Source: Rhynochetos jubatus (taxonomy: Eukaryota > Chordata > Aves > Eurypygiformes > Rhynochetidae). From it: 64,000 bases of DNA. The notes under the pieces were generated by a model. It searched no databases. It saw only the letters and a program-made list of their open reading frames with translations, and was not told the origin of the DNA. The position numbers were made by a program, and so were the translations under genes. Location: contig CM050654.1 of NCBI GenBank assembly GCA_027574665.1, forward strand, positions 11,774,142 to 11,838,141. Reading direction: 5' to 3'. Every line of letters starts with the position of its first letter. Within the stretch, counting starts at the first letter, position 1. Of the stretch, positions 51,369 to 64,000 are shown piece by piece.

Positions 51369-51631
51369 CAGAATGGTTTGGGTTGGAAGGGACCTTAAAG
51401 ATCACCTAGTTCCAACCCCCCCACCATGGGCAGGGACACCCTCCACTAGACCAGGTTGCTCAAAGCCTCAGCCAACCTGGCCTTGATAACTTCCAGGGAT
51501 GGGACATCCACAGCTTCTCTGGGCAACCTGTTCTGGTGCCTCACCACCTTCTCCATGCAGAATTTCTTCCTGATACCCAATCCAAATCTACCCTCTTTCA
51601 ATTTAAGGCCATTACCCCTTGTCCTGTCACA
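51369..51631 (-). mobile_element. CR1 LINE 3'-end fragment, minus strand
   Basis: Read on the plus strand it is the reverse complement of the CR1 3' end: AGAATGGTTTGGGTTGGAAG, ATCACCTAGTTCCAACCCC, CCATGGGCAGGGACACC, AGGTTGCTCAAAGCC, then TGGGCAACCTGTTC, AATTTCTTCCTGATA and CATTACCCCTTGTCCTGTCAC. It covers only the last 260 bases of the element, with no polymerase sequence left, so it is heavily 5'-truncated. It is well preserved and similar in age to the 15.4-kb copy. The 90-codon plus frame over it is an artefact. Confidence 0.95.
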
Positions 51632-51767
51632 GGGAGGGAGTTACGATCGAACACCTCTGTCACTAAACAGTACCTATGCACAAACCCATAGCAAATATGT
51701 GATGTTCTCACCCATGAAATTGGAATAAAAAGAATGCCTTTCAGATAAACCAACCTAGTTTATCTGT

Positions 51768-51785
51768 AAAAAAAAAAAAAAAAAA
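51768..51785 (+). repeat. A-rich homopolymer of about 18 bases
   Basis: A run following GTTTATCTGT, about 140 bases right of the minus-strand CR1. It is not part of that element, whose 5' side faces right. Confidence 0.7.
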
Positions 51786-52602
51786 TTTCTTAGATCCACA
51801 TTACACCTTCTGGAATTCTTAGAGCACCATCTGTTTTTAAGCAAACAATTGCAATTCATAAAGTAATATACCTAGAGTGATTTACAGAGGACAGTTCAGA
51901 CCTTTATCCCCAAGTATGATGATGGAAAATTACACCCTTTTCTAAATCAATGCTTCCTGGAGATTCAGGATCAATGCAGATGTCTTTTACTTTCTGTTGT
52001 ATTGTATCTATTCTAAATTGGATTAGATTAAATAATATTAGATTGATAGATAGTACAATGCATGTCTTCTATCTCAATTTGACTAAACAACGTTACAATG
52101 CTTTTTCATTTGAATCTCCATGTACAAAGCTTGGGATTCAACTGAATTTCTATTTCTACTTTATCCTGCTATTATCTTTGATGAAATTTATTTGGACATG
52201 TGAAAATGGAAGAAGGTGGCATGGAATTCATTCACATCAAAAGTAGGGAGAGAACTTGGGAATAACAAGTAGAGGATCTCCATTAGCCTTTTCTCCCCTT
52301 GATATATAAAAAGGAAAATGCTGTGGTACAAAGAGAGCACAGGAAGGCTCTTTACCAATAACTGTACTTGTCCCTAATGAATCAGGTTGGTATCAACATT
52401 TCATTAGGTCCTCCGACCTTCAGAGTGTAAGTTTGACACTTCTGGTGTGATGATTAGCTCCATTGTAAAAACAGTTCTCACCAGTTCATGCCTGGTAATG
52501 TAAACCCAAAAGATGTGTTTTGTCTGAGCATCCTTCTATTTAAGCACTTCAAAAAATCATCTACCTCAGTTCTTCCCTTGGCAACCTGTACCTCAGACCA
52601 TG

Positions 52603-52699
52603 GAGGGCTGGAGCACCTCTTCTGTGGGGACCGGCTGAGAGAGTTGGCGTTGAGAGGCAGTCCCTTCCAACCCAACACAAACCATTCTATGATTCTATC
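52603..52699 (+). mobile_element. CR1 LINE copy with its middle deleted
   Basis: The left part (GAGGGCTGGAGCACCTCTTC, then TGTGGGGACCGGCTGAGAGAG) matches the late polymerase region also present at about 15.58-15.62 kb. It passes directly into the extreme 3' end (TCCCTTCCAACCCAACACAA, ACCATTCTATGATTCTAT). About 380 bases present in the 15.4-kb copy are missing. The 3' tail is intact, so this is an insertion followed by internal deletion, or retrotransposition of a deleted transcript. Confidence 0.9.
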
Positions 52700-55600
52700 A
52701 TTTCTGTATTATACAATGAAGAAATTATCCAACCAAATACAGATGGCTTGGGTTTATTCTGCAGTGATGCTTGCAGTTAGCATTTATGTTTTCCCTCTTA
52801 CTATTATTCTTAAAGATGCTGATTCTGAAAGACAATATCTACAGCTGAGGTTCAGAATTAAAAATGTTGATGTAAAAGTAGAGTGAAATGAATTCTTTGA
52901 ACTTGCATCTCAGTTCTGGTAAGGAATAAGATTGTCAACTACAACATTGAGAGAATGATTACATTGAAGTACTTGCAATATTTCAGATGTTACGGATATT
53001 TTGCCAGTTTTAAATCTGAAAATGATTGGATTTCAGGGAAAGGAAATTATGTGATAAGGTGAGTGAAGAAGCAGTTTCATTTATGGTGTAGTTAAGCTGA
53101 GATGTCAGGATTTATGAATGGTGTTGGAAAGGTCTAGAAAGTTTTCACAGAAACTAAAGAGTATTGGTGTGCTTTTAAAGTTCAGGCCACTGTCAATTCT
53201 TCAGATCTCTCCTTTAATGTAATATTTCAGCCTTTCATTCTTAGGACAACTGCCACCAAAATAAAAATCAGTTTTTTAAGACCAAGCATTTGTTGGTGTG
53301 GTTCTGACTGGAGGAAATTTTTTTTTAAAAAGCCAAACCCACATTCTTCACAGGTTGCCAGTATGATGTGAAGGAGGAAGGGCAAATTCATAGGAGGCAA
53401 AAAAGTCTGCAAGTTTTTTCTCCTATGATGTTCTCCAAGGGAGGTCTAAGAAGCCCAAGATAAAAAGGTTTGGAGAATTAATCCCATGGTCAGGAATACG
53501 TTGGTGGGTTATACTGATTACAAACCTGTTCACAAACAGATTTCATTCTTACCTCTGCATTTCTCTGTGGACCTTTTTCAATTGAAAAGCTAGCTCTGCA
53601 AAGACATGGACAAATTGTCATAGGTAGCTTGAAACTAGACCCAGAGTAGTGGCTAAGAGGTCAAGGCAGTAGAACTGATGCTTAATTAGATGTGGCTTCA
53701 TCATAAATTACCAAAGCCTGTGTCCTCTAAGAAATGTTTGGTGTATCCCTTGCTATCAGCAGGCTTTGGGATACCCCAGCCTAGCTTTCCGTCCTACAGA
53801 TAGGATTTATTCCACAAATTGTCATGGAAATGGTAAAGTGCTACTATTTCTCTACATTATCTTAATACTAGCCTATAAAACAGAATGCACCAGTAACTGG
53901 CAAAACAGAATTTACATCCATTCTGGCTAGTATGATACATACGTTATTTTTAACCCTAGACACTAAAGAATGCCTGTAAATCTAGCAATATATCATACAG
54001 ATCTTTGTGTTGTTTGTGACACATGCAGGATAATTTAATAGCAGTTTTAGACAATAACTGCAATCTTATAGTCAAGGTAAAACTACTGTAAGAACAGATG
54101 ATGTAACAGACTTTTGATTCTGTTGTGATCTAGAAAAGGGTAAAGGTAGGAAACTAAAAGACAATTGGAAAAGGTTGGGAAGGAAAGCAGGGAAACAATC
54201 ACAATTAGCAAGAATTCAAATAACACACCCTCCCAAATGATTCGTTCATTCCTAGCCACAGAGAATTAAACCAATGTCAACAACTGCTATAGCAGTTCTC
54301 AACATGTAGTTTTCAATAGTATTTTAGTACTGGCATATTTCTAATATCAGCCAACAAGCAGATTCATGTGAGACAGAGCTGGAAAGAAAATCTTTTCCCT
54401 GGTGAAGGGTTCAACACTTTTATATGTAAGTGTTTAAAGCTGAAAGGTAAAGGGTAGCTAAGGTTATTGAAAAAACTGCTGTCTTTTTCCCAACAGGGTA
54501 GCATTCAAACGTGGCAACATGGAGCATCAGCTTCTAGTTCAAATCTTTTGGGGGGTGGCATTTACTCAAAACCTGAAGGAGTGGAAAATCCTAACAAAAT
54601 AAACCTTAACTTTATATGCAATAGGGTAACTAAAAAATGAAAGACTCATAACTTTAAAAACAAACATTCTGCTGCATACACCTACTGCAGTTAAAATACT
54701 TTATGCAATTTAAGAGATAGATTCAAATATTTATATTCTATTTGACCTATTTCTTCTCATTAATGTTAAAATACTTTTTTGGAAAACATACCGATTCATT
54801 TCTGTGTTGGGTTCCCCACAGTTGGGAGCCTCTCTGAGCTGCATTTCATAGTTTCAAGTACAATATTGTGAAAAAACTAGGAGTGCTGGAAAGCAAGAGC
54901 TTAAATGTGCTTTTTACAAACACTAGTTTGAGAAATAAAACAAGTATTCAGATTTCAAAACAAGCAAGGACTCAGAATATTAAGGAAAAAAAAACCCGCG
55001 TTATTTCATCCAGGTTTCACCATTGTATTTTTAGCTTAATACAAGAATATAGGTCTGCTGTGGAATATTCCAAAAGGATGACTTAACATGTATAAATCAA
55101 AGCTTCTCCAATTTCCATGTATAAGCTCTGAGGAAGGATCTGCGAACAGTCACTTAGAGACTAGCTCTCCAAAGATACTCCAGGTATAAAGCAGTAAGTA
55201 AGAAATGGCCTGGATTGAACTATAATAGTCGCCTGATGATCTGAAGATAGAAGCCTCAGAAATTGTTGGGGTTTTTGTCAGACATATTGACCAGCATTCA
55301 TTAAATGCTATAGTGTCCCAAAGACAAGACTGGTCTTGCATAAAAGCTTTTCTGTAATGGTATAAGTCCACTTAAAAACAAAAAGTTATGCTTCTGTGGT
55401 TTAGAGTTAATTGAGCTTTTCCAGAGGGGAATTCAGAGCAGGACATTATAGAATGATTAAAGACACCTGAATTCTCTTTGCTTACCTTCTGTGGAAACCC
55501 TAGGGGTTCATAAGAAATTAAATGTTAGGTAGTGCCAGTACAGCTGGGTTAAGCCTCCACCGGTGTCTTCAATGGAGAGTGACTATACTACTGATTTATT

Positions 55601-56561
55601 TTTGTAGAAAAATATGAGTCATTATTTGGGGGCAGAGGGGTTTGTGTTTTTGAAAATACTTTCTGCATTCTATTTTTCAATAGTTGTTTTAATTAATACT
55701 TTTAACTGCTCAAAACAAAAGACTTACTGGCTTTCAATAAAGATTGTTTCAAATTTTCAGTTACAATTTTTCTCCCCTTTTTTCTTTTTCTTTTCTTTTT
55801 TTTTTTTTTTGCTAGTTTTTCTTAAATTGCAGCTGAATGCCTCATTTCTTGCTAGAGTAATTCAGATTCTGTGGAATAAGACAAATCAGAAATCCTTCTA
55901 CTGGGTCCTGTCACAGTTCTGTTGAAGCAGCAGTCGTGCTGTTTCTACATGCTCAGTAGTCCTTAGGCTCTTCTTTCTCCCTCTTGGTACACTACAAAGC
56001 TGTAGAAGCCCGAGTTTATAGCCAATGCACATATTAATATACTGAGTTTCTTCCCTCTCTGAAGTACATATGCTTTACACAAAGCTTGAATTTTTCTATT
56101 TACCTAGTGTCTTTTAATTAGAGAGAAACCTATTAGATTACTTTGGTCATCACTTCTTTTATGTGACAACATTTATGCTCTCCGATGCTTACAAACCATG
56201 CCAAAACTTTCAGAGCAAGCATAGTGTAATGCTGATTCCAATTCTAGGTCTTTTCATAAAGGGAAGAAACAGTAGCAGTAAACAGTGTTACAAAACTACC
56301 TACCATTAAAGGAAACATTCTTAAAGGACTCTAAATGTGAACTTGATTCAGAACATTTGTGAAAGTGCTAAACAATTCAAAAGAATTTAATAGAAAATTT
56401 TTAAAGCACTCCAAAAGGAAGAAACCACATTTTCCCCCTTGTCCAGTATTCCTGAAAAATCTTTTACATAAACAATGCTATGACATTTGATATAATTAGG
56501 TTCAAAACCTATCATGAAATGCCATCCATTTAAGCATTTCTATTTAACAAACTATCAGGGC

Positions 56562-56563
<2 letters not shown>
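52700..56563. other. Unique A+T-rich non-coding stretch
   Basis: No gene or repeat family recognised. A T-rich/pyrimidine tract lies at about 55.77-55.81 kb. Frames are under 105 codons. Confidence 0.55.

Positions 56564-56594
<31 letters not shown>
56564..56594 (+). repeat. G31 homopolymer
   Basis: Thirty-one consecutive G bases between CAGGGCTT and AAGAATCC in otherwise A+T-rich DNA. It is not in a recognisable transposable element. Confidence 0.92.
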
Positions 56595-56595
<1 letters not shown>

Positions 56596-58328
56596 AGAAT
56601 CCTGATGAACAATTAAACAAATGTCATCTCTTTACTCAATTCCCTTTTATTTATTTAGCAAAGAAAACATTAATAGAAATTCAGATACATTAGAACATTA
56701 GGATAACTCCAGTACATTAATAATGCAAATAGTATAAGAAGGTTAATTACTTCTCAAATGAGCAGTTATTGTATAATGTTCTTGCTTTGCAAAGTACACC
56801 AACTCATTCAAAGACAAAAGCAATTCTTATTTTTTTTCCTCTACAGCTGCTATGGAAATATACACAAGCACTTTGACCTGTTGGGTTTGAAAATAATTAT
56901 CAGTTGACTATCATATGCTAAAGTCCAGCATTCAGAGATCAGGAACATATTGTCAGTAAAAAACCTCTAGCCTCTATGCAGCCACAAAACCAGACAATTA
57001 CTTCTGTGCAAAAGGGTTGTGTGGCTGGTAAAATGTACCTTTTCCCAAAAGGCCAAAACATAAACACCATATTTGACTTTCAGATGATCATGCTGCTCTT
57101 GAAGATAATTTAAACACAACTGCTTTCTTGGTTTGGCATTAATGCATTCTCCCAATTTTTTTAACATTGTATGAAATCCAACATATGAAGTCAACTGTCT
57201 AGGTCACATTCGGATAATTATCTGAGGTGACTTTTCTAGTTTAAACTGAAGCAGAATCATTTGAGAACTGGGATTTCAACATCTCTTCTACTTTTTAATT
57301 ACTCATACTAAGAAAAAAAAAATTTCTAAGTGCCCTACCACAGAGCAAAAGTTGAGTTCTGTTGCAGTGAGGTCAGCATTTCAGCAATTGTCACACAGGT
57401 AAGAGTCACAGACATGGTGATGGGATGAAATCTCAAATAACAGTATTTATTGATAATCCTGTGTATGACTAAACATTTATTAATATCTGCCGTGGAAGTG
57501 GTCTGCAGGCCTTAATTACACTCAGTGCATAGGTACATGATTTCCATCTGTACCATGACAAAAACATATCCAGACTCCTCTCTCTAGGTAAGAACAGCCT
57601 TGGAAAAAGTGTTTGAAGACATGGTCCATAAAATTTCAAAGCCTATGTCTGTATTTCCAAAAGTTAAAAATTTACTGGTTGGCTCCAAGATAAAAGGTCA
57701 GCCTCTCATTCCTCAAATGTTTTACTTACTTACTGTTATCCTTAGTCCCGGACTACACTAACCCTAAGATTAGGGGATTTGGCATACCTCTCCTAATGAC
57801 CTGTCCTATACAAGTTTCTTGTTACTTTTTTATTTTAAATTGTGCTTTATTTATCATCAGTCACTATGTCCAGTAGACACATGTCACCTTGAAGCAGCTC
57901 TTCTGGCAGATAGCATGCATCTCTGTGCATAGTTTTACATCCTATACAAATTACCATTCTTCTATAATAATTATTAACCTTTTCATACAGCCTCATCATG
58001 AGCTTCAGACAGCCTTGAACAGGCTAACTTGACAGTGCAAGAAGCACACTTAAGTTAATTACAGTACTCCAACGCTGCTTTTTTCCACTTAGGTCTGCAG
58101 CTTTCAGGTTTCCAAACGTGCACCTACCCAGCTGTAGCCAGGCCACCCCTATTCCAGCACTGTCCAAGTGATGACACATCAACTTGCGTCCTCTGAAAAT
58201 GAATATATGATTATTTTGGCCTACTACCATCTATCAAAAATCCATAGACACAACATCAGCCCAGTGCACAACCAAATGGAACCATAACCATAGCCTTTGA
58301 GAACATGCTCTGGAACATAATAAATGGA

Positions 58329-58349
58329 GGGGGGGGGGGGGGGGGGGGG
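58329..58349 (+). repeat. G21 homopolymer
   Basis: Twenty-one consecutive G bases after AATAAATGGA, followed by AGTAGGGGAAGG, and so with further G runs to its right. Confidence 0.92.
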
Positions 58350-59812
58350 AGTAGGGGAAGGATGTGATATTATGAATATATCCTATAATTAGCTGATCTC
58401 TTTCAGCTGTGAAATTGATTTTATTTTTAGGCAGAATACCAGTGGGGAGGGGAGGCCTCAGGAATCTGGAAAATACACCCTTTTTCTTCTTTTTGCAGGT
58501 CTTATTTCTGAACTAACAAAAAATAAAAAATCCACCCATCTAAAGCCTGCATGTTCTGCTGAATGGATCAGTTTTACAGCAGAAGAAACTGACCTTTTCT
58601 GAGCGCCCTGAAAGAACACTCTCAGAAGAGCCACATGAAACATCAAGTTCACCTCTTCAGTCCCAAATACATGTGTACATACGTCATTTACACCAGAATT
58701 TCCCATATAACCTGGCACTAGCTTTAAGCTTGTACCCAATCTCCTCAAGAAACATCTGCACATGCACTTCTAGGTTCTGAAATCCAATTAATCCACACCA
58801 AAGCATGTGTTTCAAGAAGTATTCTGCAGTGATAGAAGTGCCTAGGCTATGTTAAGTACATAGGGCACACCAAAGACGCACAGATCTACCTACAGGTAAC
58901 CATGTTTTGAGCACTTCCACTCCCCATATACCAGAAATTCCTCAGGTAGTAAAACCTCATAGTCCTAATTCCAAATGACGCCTTTGTCGAGGCTGATGGC
59001 ATTCAAGTTTCCAAAGCTATGTTGCCTGGAACTCCTTGCTGGCCCACAACATCTGTTCCTAGAGCCTGCTGGCATTAGCTTTGTGTAAGCCTGCCAGTCG
59101 CGCTTGCACCTTGATCACCAAGAGACACATGGAAGGGACTGCAACTACCTAGTCACTAATCCACTGAGCATAATGAAACTCTAAGCCTGCATAAATGACA
59201 TTATTCATAGGACATTTGATGAAAATAAAATATATTGTATGAACTTTTATGTTTAATGTCTGTTTTTCTATTTTTGATATTGTGTTACAAGGTAAGAAAC
59301 ACAATATCTGTCTGATCCATGTCCCTTCATGAAAACTTTTCTTAAAAAAAAAAAAAAAGATATTGTTTTGCCCCCTCACATTACAACTTGGACACTTAAG
59401 TTACCTTAATAAGAAACATATTTCAGTTTTAATCACAATTTAAAGAATTTACCAAAGAATGGGCTAGAATAGAATGATGATTTTTCTCTGCTGCAGACAT
59501 TGTGAGCAGATTACTCTGACTGGACACTTACGTTAGAACAACGTAAAGGTACTAACTGCATCGTTTAATTCAAAATCTCGTAGTGACTTAAGGCATTCCA
59601 GAGTTATCACAAGAATTCAAGAGGCAATAAATAATGTGTTCTATCATTAAGGACTAAATTCTAATGCATTTTGCATTAGGAGGAAAGCTACTATAAATGT
59701 GGGGGATTTATTATTATTGATGGAATATTTATAGGCTAATATGTCCAAAACATGAGATACCAGACTAATACATATTTTTAAACATTTGAAGTGTCATAAA
59801 AAGTGAATCTAC

Positions 59813-59970
59813 CTGCAGAGTTAGCTGCTATCGATGTGAATTTGAATGGCAGAAACAGACCTCTAAATACCTTGCTCTCTAGAACAATGACGATTTCACT
59901 CGTGGGCTTTAAAATTCTTTCTTCAAGGAAGCATCCTGGTAATGAAACAGGCTGGAATTTGCCCTTAGAT
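59813..59970 (-). other. Weak candidate internal exon, unrecognised protein
   Basis: On the minus strand an open frame is bounded by TTAGTTTCCAG (AG at 59972-59971) and by CTGCAG|GTAGAT (GT at 59812-59811). The 158 bases would encode about 52 residues including PVSLPGCFLEERIL and LFLPFKFTSIAANS. No family is recognised and the donor is only fair. Chance is the likelier explanation. Confidence 0.12.
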
Positions 59971-60756
59971 CTGGAAACTAAGAGAACGATATTATTATTG
60001 AACAAATGATCATGAGCAATGAGGCATTCCTCCAAATTCATTATGAAATCCCGCAAATGGTATGATTCATAGTATCAAAACAGGATAAACCAACTTTATG
60101 GCAGTAATATATATCTTTGCCACATGTAATTATAGTATTTATGTTACCCTACAAATATCCTTAAAATACACAATACAGTACATTGAATGAAATCAATATT
60201 AAAAATACTAAATAATCATGTTCCTATGGAGAGGGTACGCTTTTTATATATGTATGTACAAACACATATACATGCGTACACACTTATATGATTTTAACTT
60301 AACTTTAAAGGCTCTGTCTCGATCTTGTAAAGAAACTGCATGAAAGTAATCACAGACCAGTAACCAAAGCAGTGTTCAGAAAGCATCCTCACCCAAATGC
60401 TGCTTGTATCAACATGGAAACCCAACAAGGAAACAATCAAAGACCATTGCAGGAGAACTAAATTAATTATTTACATTGTTTTCTCACAGAGACAATCAGG
60501 AAGGTTCCCACACTGGAGACAGTCTTCAGAGGAGATGTAACTGTTGGAAAGCCAACACAAGATACTCCAAAGCAAATCAACACTGAGTGGTATCCACGCA
60601 GCAGCTGTGTTGTGGATCTCTCAGCTTCTCAAAATCCACTTTGGCGTGAAAACGATTAGAAATTGTGAGACTGGTCTAAGCAGAAGGGTTCCAGCATGAA
60701 TCCATATTACTGCTGATGGTGAGAAGACTTATTTAATTATCAGACTACCATGCTAA

Positions 60757-60835
60757 AAAACCCCAAACAAACAACAAACACAAAACAAACAAACAAAAAA
60801 ACCCCACAAACCCAAAACCAAACCACCCTCAGAAC
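60757..60835 (+). repeat. A/C-rich low-complexity tract
   Basis: AAACAAACAAAC- and ACCCCAAAC-like sequence with almost no G or T on the plus strand. It is the strand-complement in composition of the T/G-rich tracts at 11.1 and 51.2 kb. Confidence 0.8.
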
Positions 60836-63800
60836 AGAAAAATCCTGTGTAGACATTTTCTTCCCTCTTCTCCACATCAGTGCCTGTAATTTTTGAAGGA
60901 GTTCTCAAAGACAGGAATAAAGGTGATTCAGTCAATTCTTGCATTTTCTGGCAAGATCCCTCCTTACAGGCAATTAGAGGAGAGGATCCTTTAGCAAAAC
61001 AATTGGTTGTAAAAAACAGTAAACAAGAATAACAAGGCATCAATGCTCACAATGAAGAAAGGTTGCCAGAATGGTACAAAAAGATCAAACACAGATATTA
61101 CGTCATAGTACATGATCTAACAGTATCTTTGAGATCTAACTCAAAGGAAATGGTTGAGTTGCCAGCTTAAAAGAGATTTTTTTTTTTTTTGTAACAAATA
61201 CCTGAATTCTATAATTCCCTGCAAATGGCCAAAGTACAGAGAGATTCCAAAAGAGATGAGAAGAGGATAGGTCCTGCAAACCACAGGAGACTGTGATTGC
61301 TACATGACTTCACTAGCAGACACTACAACTCTCTCAGTGGATATAGTATCCCCTAAGCTTCTGCTTGCAGTCAGCTATTTATAACAACAATCTGCTACAG
61401 CTGTGTGTTACCATGACCAGATAAAATGGGAATCATCACAGTGTTAAAAGGCAAAGAAATGAAGGGAAACTTCATTGACTTTACATCTCCAAAGTATTCT
61501 GCTCAAGAATATGCAAAGAGTTTCATTGAGTAATTCTGTTTTTTATGATAGATTTTTTCATCTATTATGACCATGAAAAAAAAGAAACTGGTATTCAAAT
61601 TTTATAATGTATTATCTCCCTCTCATGTGAAATTAATTTTGAATATAAATATTTATAGTATTAGCTAGATCACTAGGAAGTATTTCATGTTTTGTGGGCT
61701 ACTTACATTAAAAAAGTTACAAAGGACTCACTGTTTTCAGGGTGAGCAGTATAAATTGTTCACACTTCACTGTAAGCATACCTTTTGCATTTAGTTTCTT
61801 AAGTTCTTGTCATTTCAACAAGTTTTTGTCCCAGTCTTGCGAAAGGATCAAAGCTGTTGTTCATATACTTGTTTGTCCTGACATCGCTCTCCCTCTGCCT
61901 GTGCTGATTCCCTTACAAGTTTTATTTGCTTTGCTGTTTTCCTTTCTGATTCTTGCCAATCTCCAGGATGACGTACTGTGACAAATATCACCTTGTATTA
62001 ATGTCTTCCATGTTAGTTGATGGAACAAGTAATAGAAAGAAATTATGTGCTATTGTCCAAAGGAAGCTCACTGTTAGAATTATGATTTACTTTTAGGTTT
62101 GTAATCACTGCTTTTTGCTTCAACCTGTAATAAATATTCTAAGATTTCCTAAGTTACAAGCAGAAACAAGCTACCCAATCCTTCATACAAAGGGAAGCTA
62201 ACTTCTGTAAAAGGTCAGAGTAGGAATCACAGTCACTGCTACTTGCATTTACTAATCAAATGTAGGATGGAGAAATCTCCCATCCAGGTTGATGGCTGTC
62301 ATTTTACAGATGGTAGGATTCTTGCAGATTGATGTTCTTACTGGAATTCTTACTATATATTCCTAGGTATTTTCTCCACTGAAAGCATAATTTTTCTTAT
62401 TTCAGTCCATCTGTAGGTTAGGTATGCAAGCATTGCCAGTGAAGTGACATTTATGTATTTTCCTAACAGTCTCACACTCCAAGACACAGGTAAGAGGTGG
62501 TCTCCTGATGAGCAGTAAGCTCATCAACTTTCTCAAGGTCTTTCACCACACACTTCTGAAGACAAAAGTAAATGAACAAATTTTCTACCCAGAGGTGCAC
62601 CCCTGCATTACAAAAGGTGAAAGCTGGCTCCTGAACACTTCCAAGTAATTACAAATACTGCAGTAGCCCAAGTTTGGGTTTAGGATGTAGAGGGTTTTTC
62701 CTTATATATATATACATAGTTACTAACATTTGTGCATGGTTAGAAATTTTTTATATGCTTGTTCAATACCTCAGAAAACAGGGTTCTGATTCCCTTCGGC
62801 ACTTCAGAAAAACATGCACAATGAATATCAATATTCAGCATTAACAACAACAACAAAAAATAGCCTTGAGCATTGCTGTGCTTAATAGCAGTTGTTATTA
62901 TAACCACCTTCAAGGATCAGTTCCCAATTAAACATTCCTATAAATCTTTCTATGATTATTTTATTTTCTTCACAAACGCTTTCTCATTTATTTTGTGGAT
63001 TTTTTGATATCATACATTCTGCTTGCCAGTATGCACTTTGGATATGTTCCTAATATCGACATATCTAAATTTGACTTTCTATGGCACAAATTACTTTAAA
63101 AAACCAGTATTTTGTGATAAACAGTAAGCAGCTGTAGCATCAAACATCTATAAAAATCTCCTACATTCTTCATTTGTGGACTTGCTGGTCATGTCCTCAT
63201 TCTTTTTTCGGAGAGTTTCAGCCTCCATATTAGACTACTGCATTGAAGAAAGCTTTTATAATTTGATAATTAATTATTATGGCAGAATCAAAGGTAACAA
63301 AGTCCATTATCTCTCCCCAAGTCTCTTTAACTCTGAGTTATTGGTTGCTCTCTTTCTTCTGTCAAATAGCTGAAAGTTCTTACATGTGGGGCAAACTACT
63401 ATGTTTGAAAGATCAATTTTTTTTGCAAAGTGAAGTTTCCTGCTTTGTTTCACTAGGTAGCAGGTATTAAAATTAACCATACTGGATAGGTCAGATAAAA
63501 ATGACTCACTTAAGAGGAAGATTTTTCATCCATTTAGTAGGAAAAAATGTTGTAGAAGCCCTCTTTTTGAAGTGAAATATATGGTTGTGTTTTCTATAGC
63601 ATAATGTTTTCACAACATCGGATCATTTTGTTTTCATTTTAGGATTTGGTTTTACACTAGTCCAATTTGGTTTAACAGCAGTCAAACACCAAGAGTGTCT
63701 CAGCTCTTTCCTCCTCTTCTCCTGCCTTGTCCATCTATCAAAACCCCACCATTTTTTCAAAAGGAAATGCTTTTCCAGCAGTTCAGCATGCTGTTGTGGT

Positions 63801-64000
63801 TGCATTTCTGCTACTCCTTCTGAGACTAAATGGCAGGGGTAGGAGCAAGCAGAGCAGGACTACATCTATCAGTGGTGTCCCACAGTGGCACAGATGAAGT
63901 GTAACATTGATGCTCTACCTTTATCCCTAATGAGAATTACATGTAAATTCTGAACACCGTCTATACATAAACAGTACAATTTTGTGGTACTGATATGAAA

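Larger units (their letters stand above)
58350..64000. other. Unique A+T-rich non-coding stretch to the window end
   Basis: No supported gene. It contains A runs (59344), a degenerate TATG/TACA patch near 60.25-60.29 kb, an A/C-rich tract at 60.76 kb and short TA runs near 62.7 kb. A weak exon candidate on the minus strand is listed separately. Confidence 0.5.

Noticed and set aside
1-64000. CRISPR arrays, bacterial insertion sequences, or other prokaryotic systems
   Set aside because: No regularly spaced repeats with unique spacers. The only tandem array has no spacers, and the CR1 content marks the DNA as avian.
1-64000. Endogenous retrovirus or LTR element
   Set aside because: No paired long terminal repeats, primer-binding site or gag/pol-like frame was recognised on either strand.
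1-64000. tRNA or small nuclear RNA genes
   Set aside because: No convincing GGTTCGANTCC box with a paired cloverleaf, and no U6-like or Y-RNA-like sequence was found by eye. A covariance-model scan would be decisive.

Overview
The window looks like nuclear DNA from a bird. Three recognisable CR1 (chicken repeat 1) LINE copies are present, two of them ending in the typical avian CR1 3' tail (ACCATTCTGTGATTC-like), and the reverse-transcriptase part of a fourth, much older copy can still be read. Interspersed repeats are otherwise sparse and most of the sequence is A+T-rich unique DNA. There are no operons, Shine-Dalgarno-type gene starts or tightly packed reading frames, so it is not bacterial. 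I could not name one protein-coding gene. Nearly all open frames are 60-110 codons, lack domain signatures and are what chance predicts; several start at GTG or TTG, which a eukaryotic gene would not normally use. The window is best read as intergenic or large-intron sequence.

Layout. 1-13.3 kb: unique A+T-rich DNA with a weak candidate exon at the left edge (minus strand), a degraded CR1 reverse-transcriptase remnant near 3.6 kb and a G/T-rich tract with G-quadruplex potential near 11.2 kb. 13.3-16.1 kb: a 21-base C run, then a good 5'-truncated CR1 (plus strand) interrupted by a 31-base G run. 16-33 kb: unique DNA with one G+C-richer patch at 29.2-29.7 kb. 33-36 kb: stretches rich in homeodomain-type motifs, including a perfect TGACAGT/ACTGTCA palindrome, that resemble vertebrate conserved non-coding elements. 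36-43.7 kb: unique DNA. 43.7-44.6 kb: a CpG-rich domain containing the most striking object here, 14 perfect tandem copies of a 31-bp G+C-rich unit. 44.7-51 kb: unique DNA with small symmetrical motifs (three phased TAAATCACC boxes, a 22-bp perfect palindrome). 51-53 kb: a minus-strand CR1 and, about 1 kb away, a plus-strand CR1 with its middle deleted. 53-64 kb: unique DNA with two more long G runs.

No genes can be shown to work together. The themes are retrotransposon decay (CR1 copies of different ages), local sequence instability (the minisatellite and four G/C homopolymers of 21-31 bases) and possible cis-regulatory DNA. Alignment to other bird genomes and transcript data would settle whether the weak exon and enhancer candidates are real.
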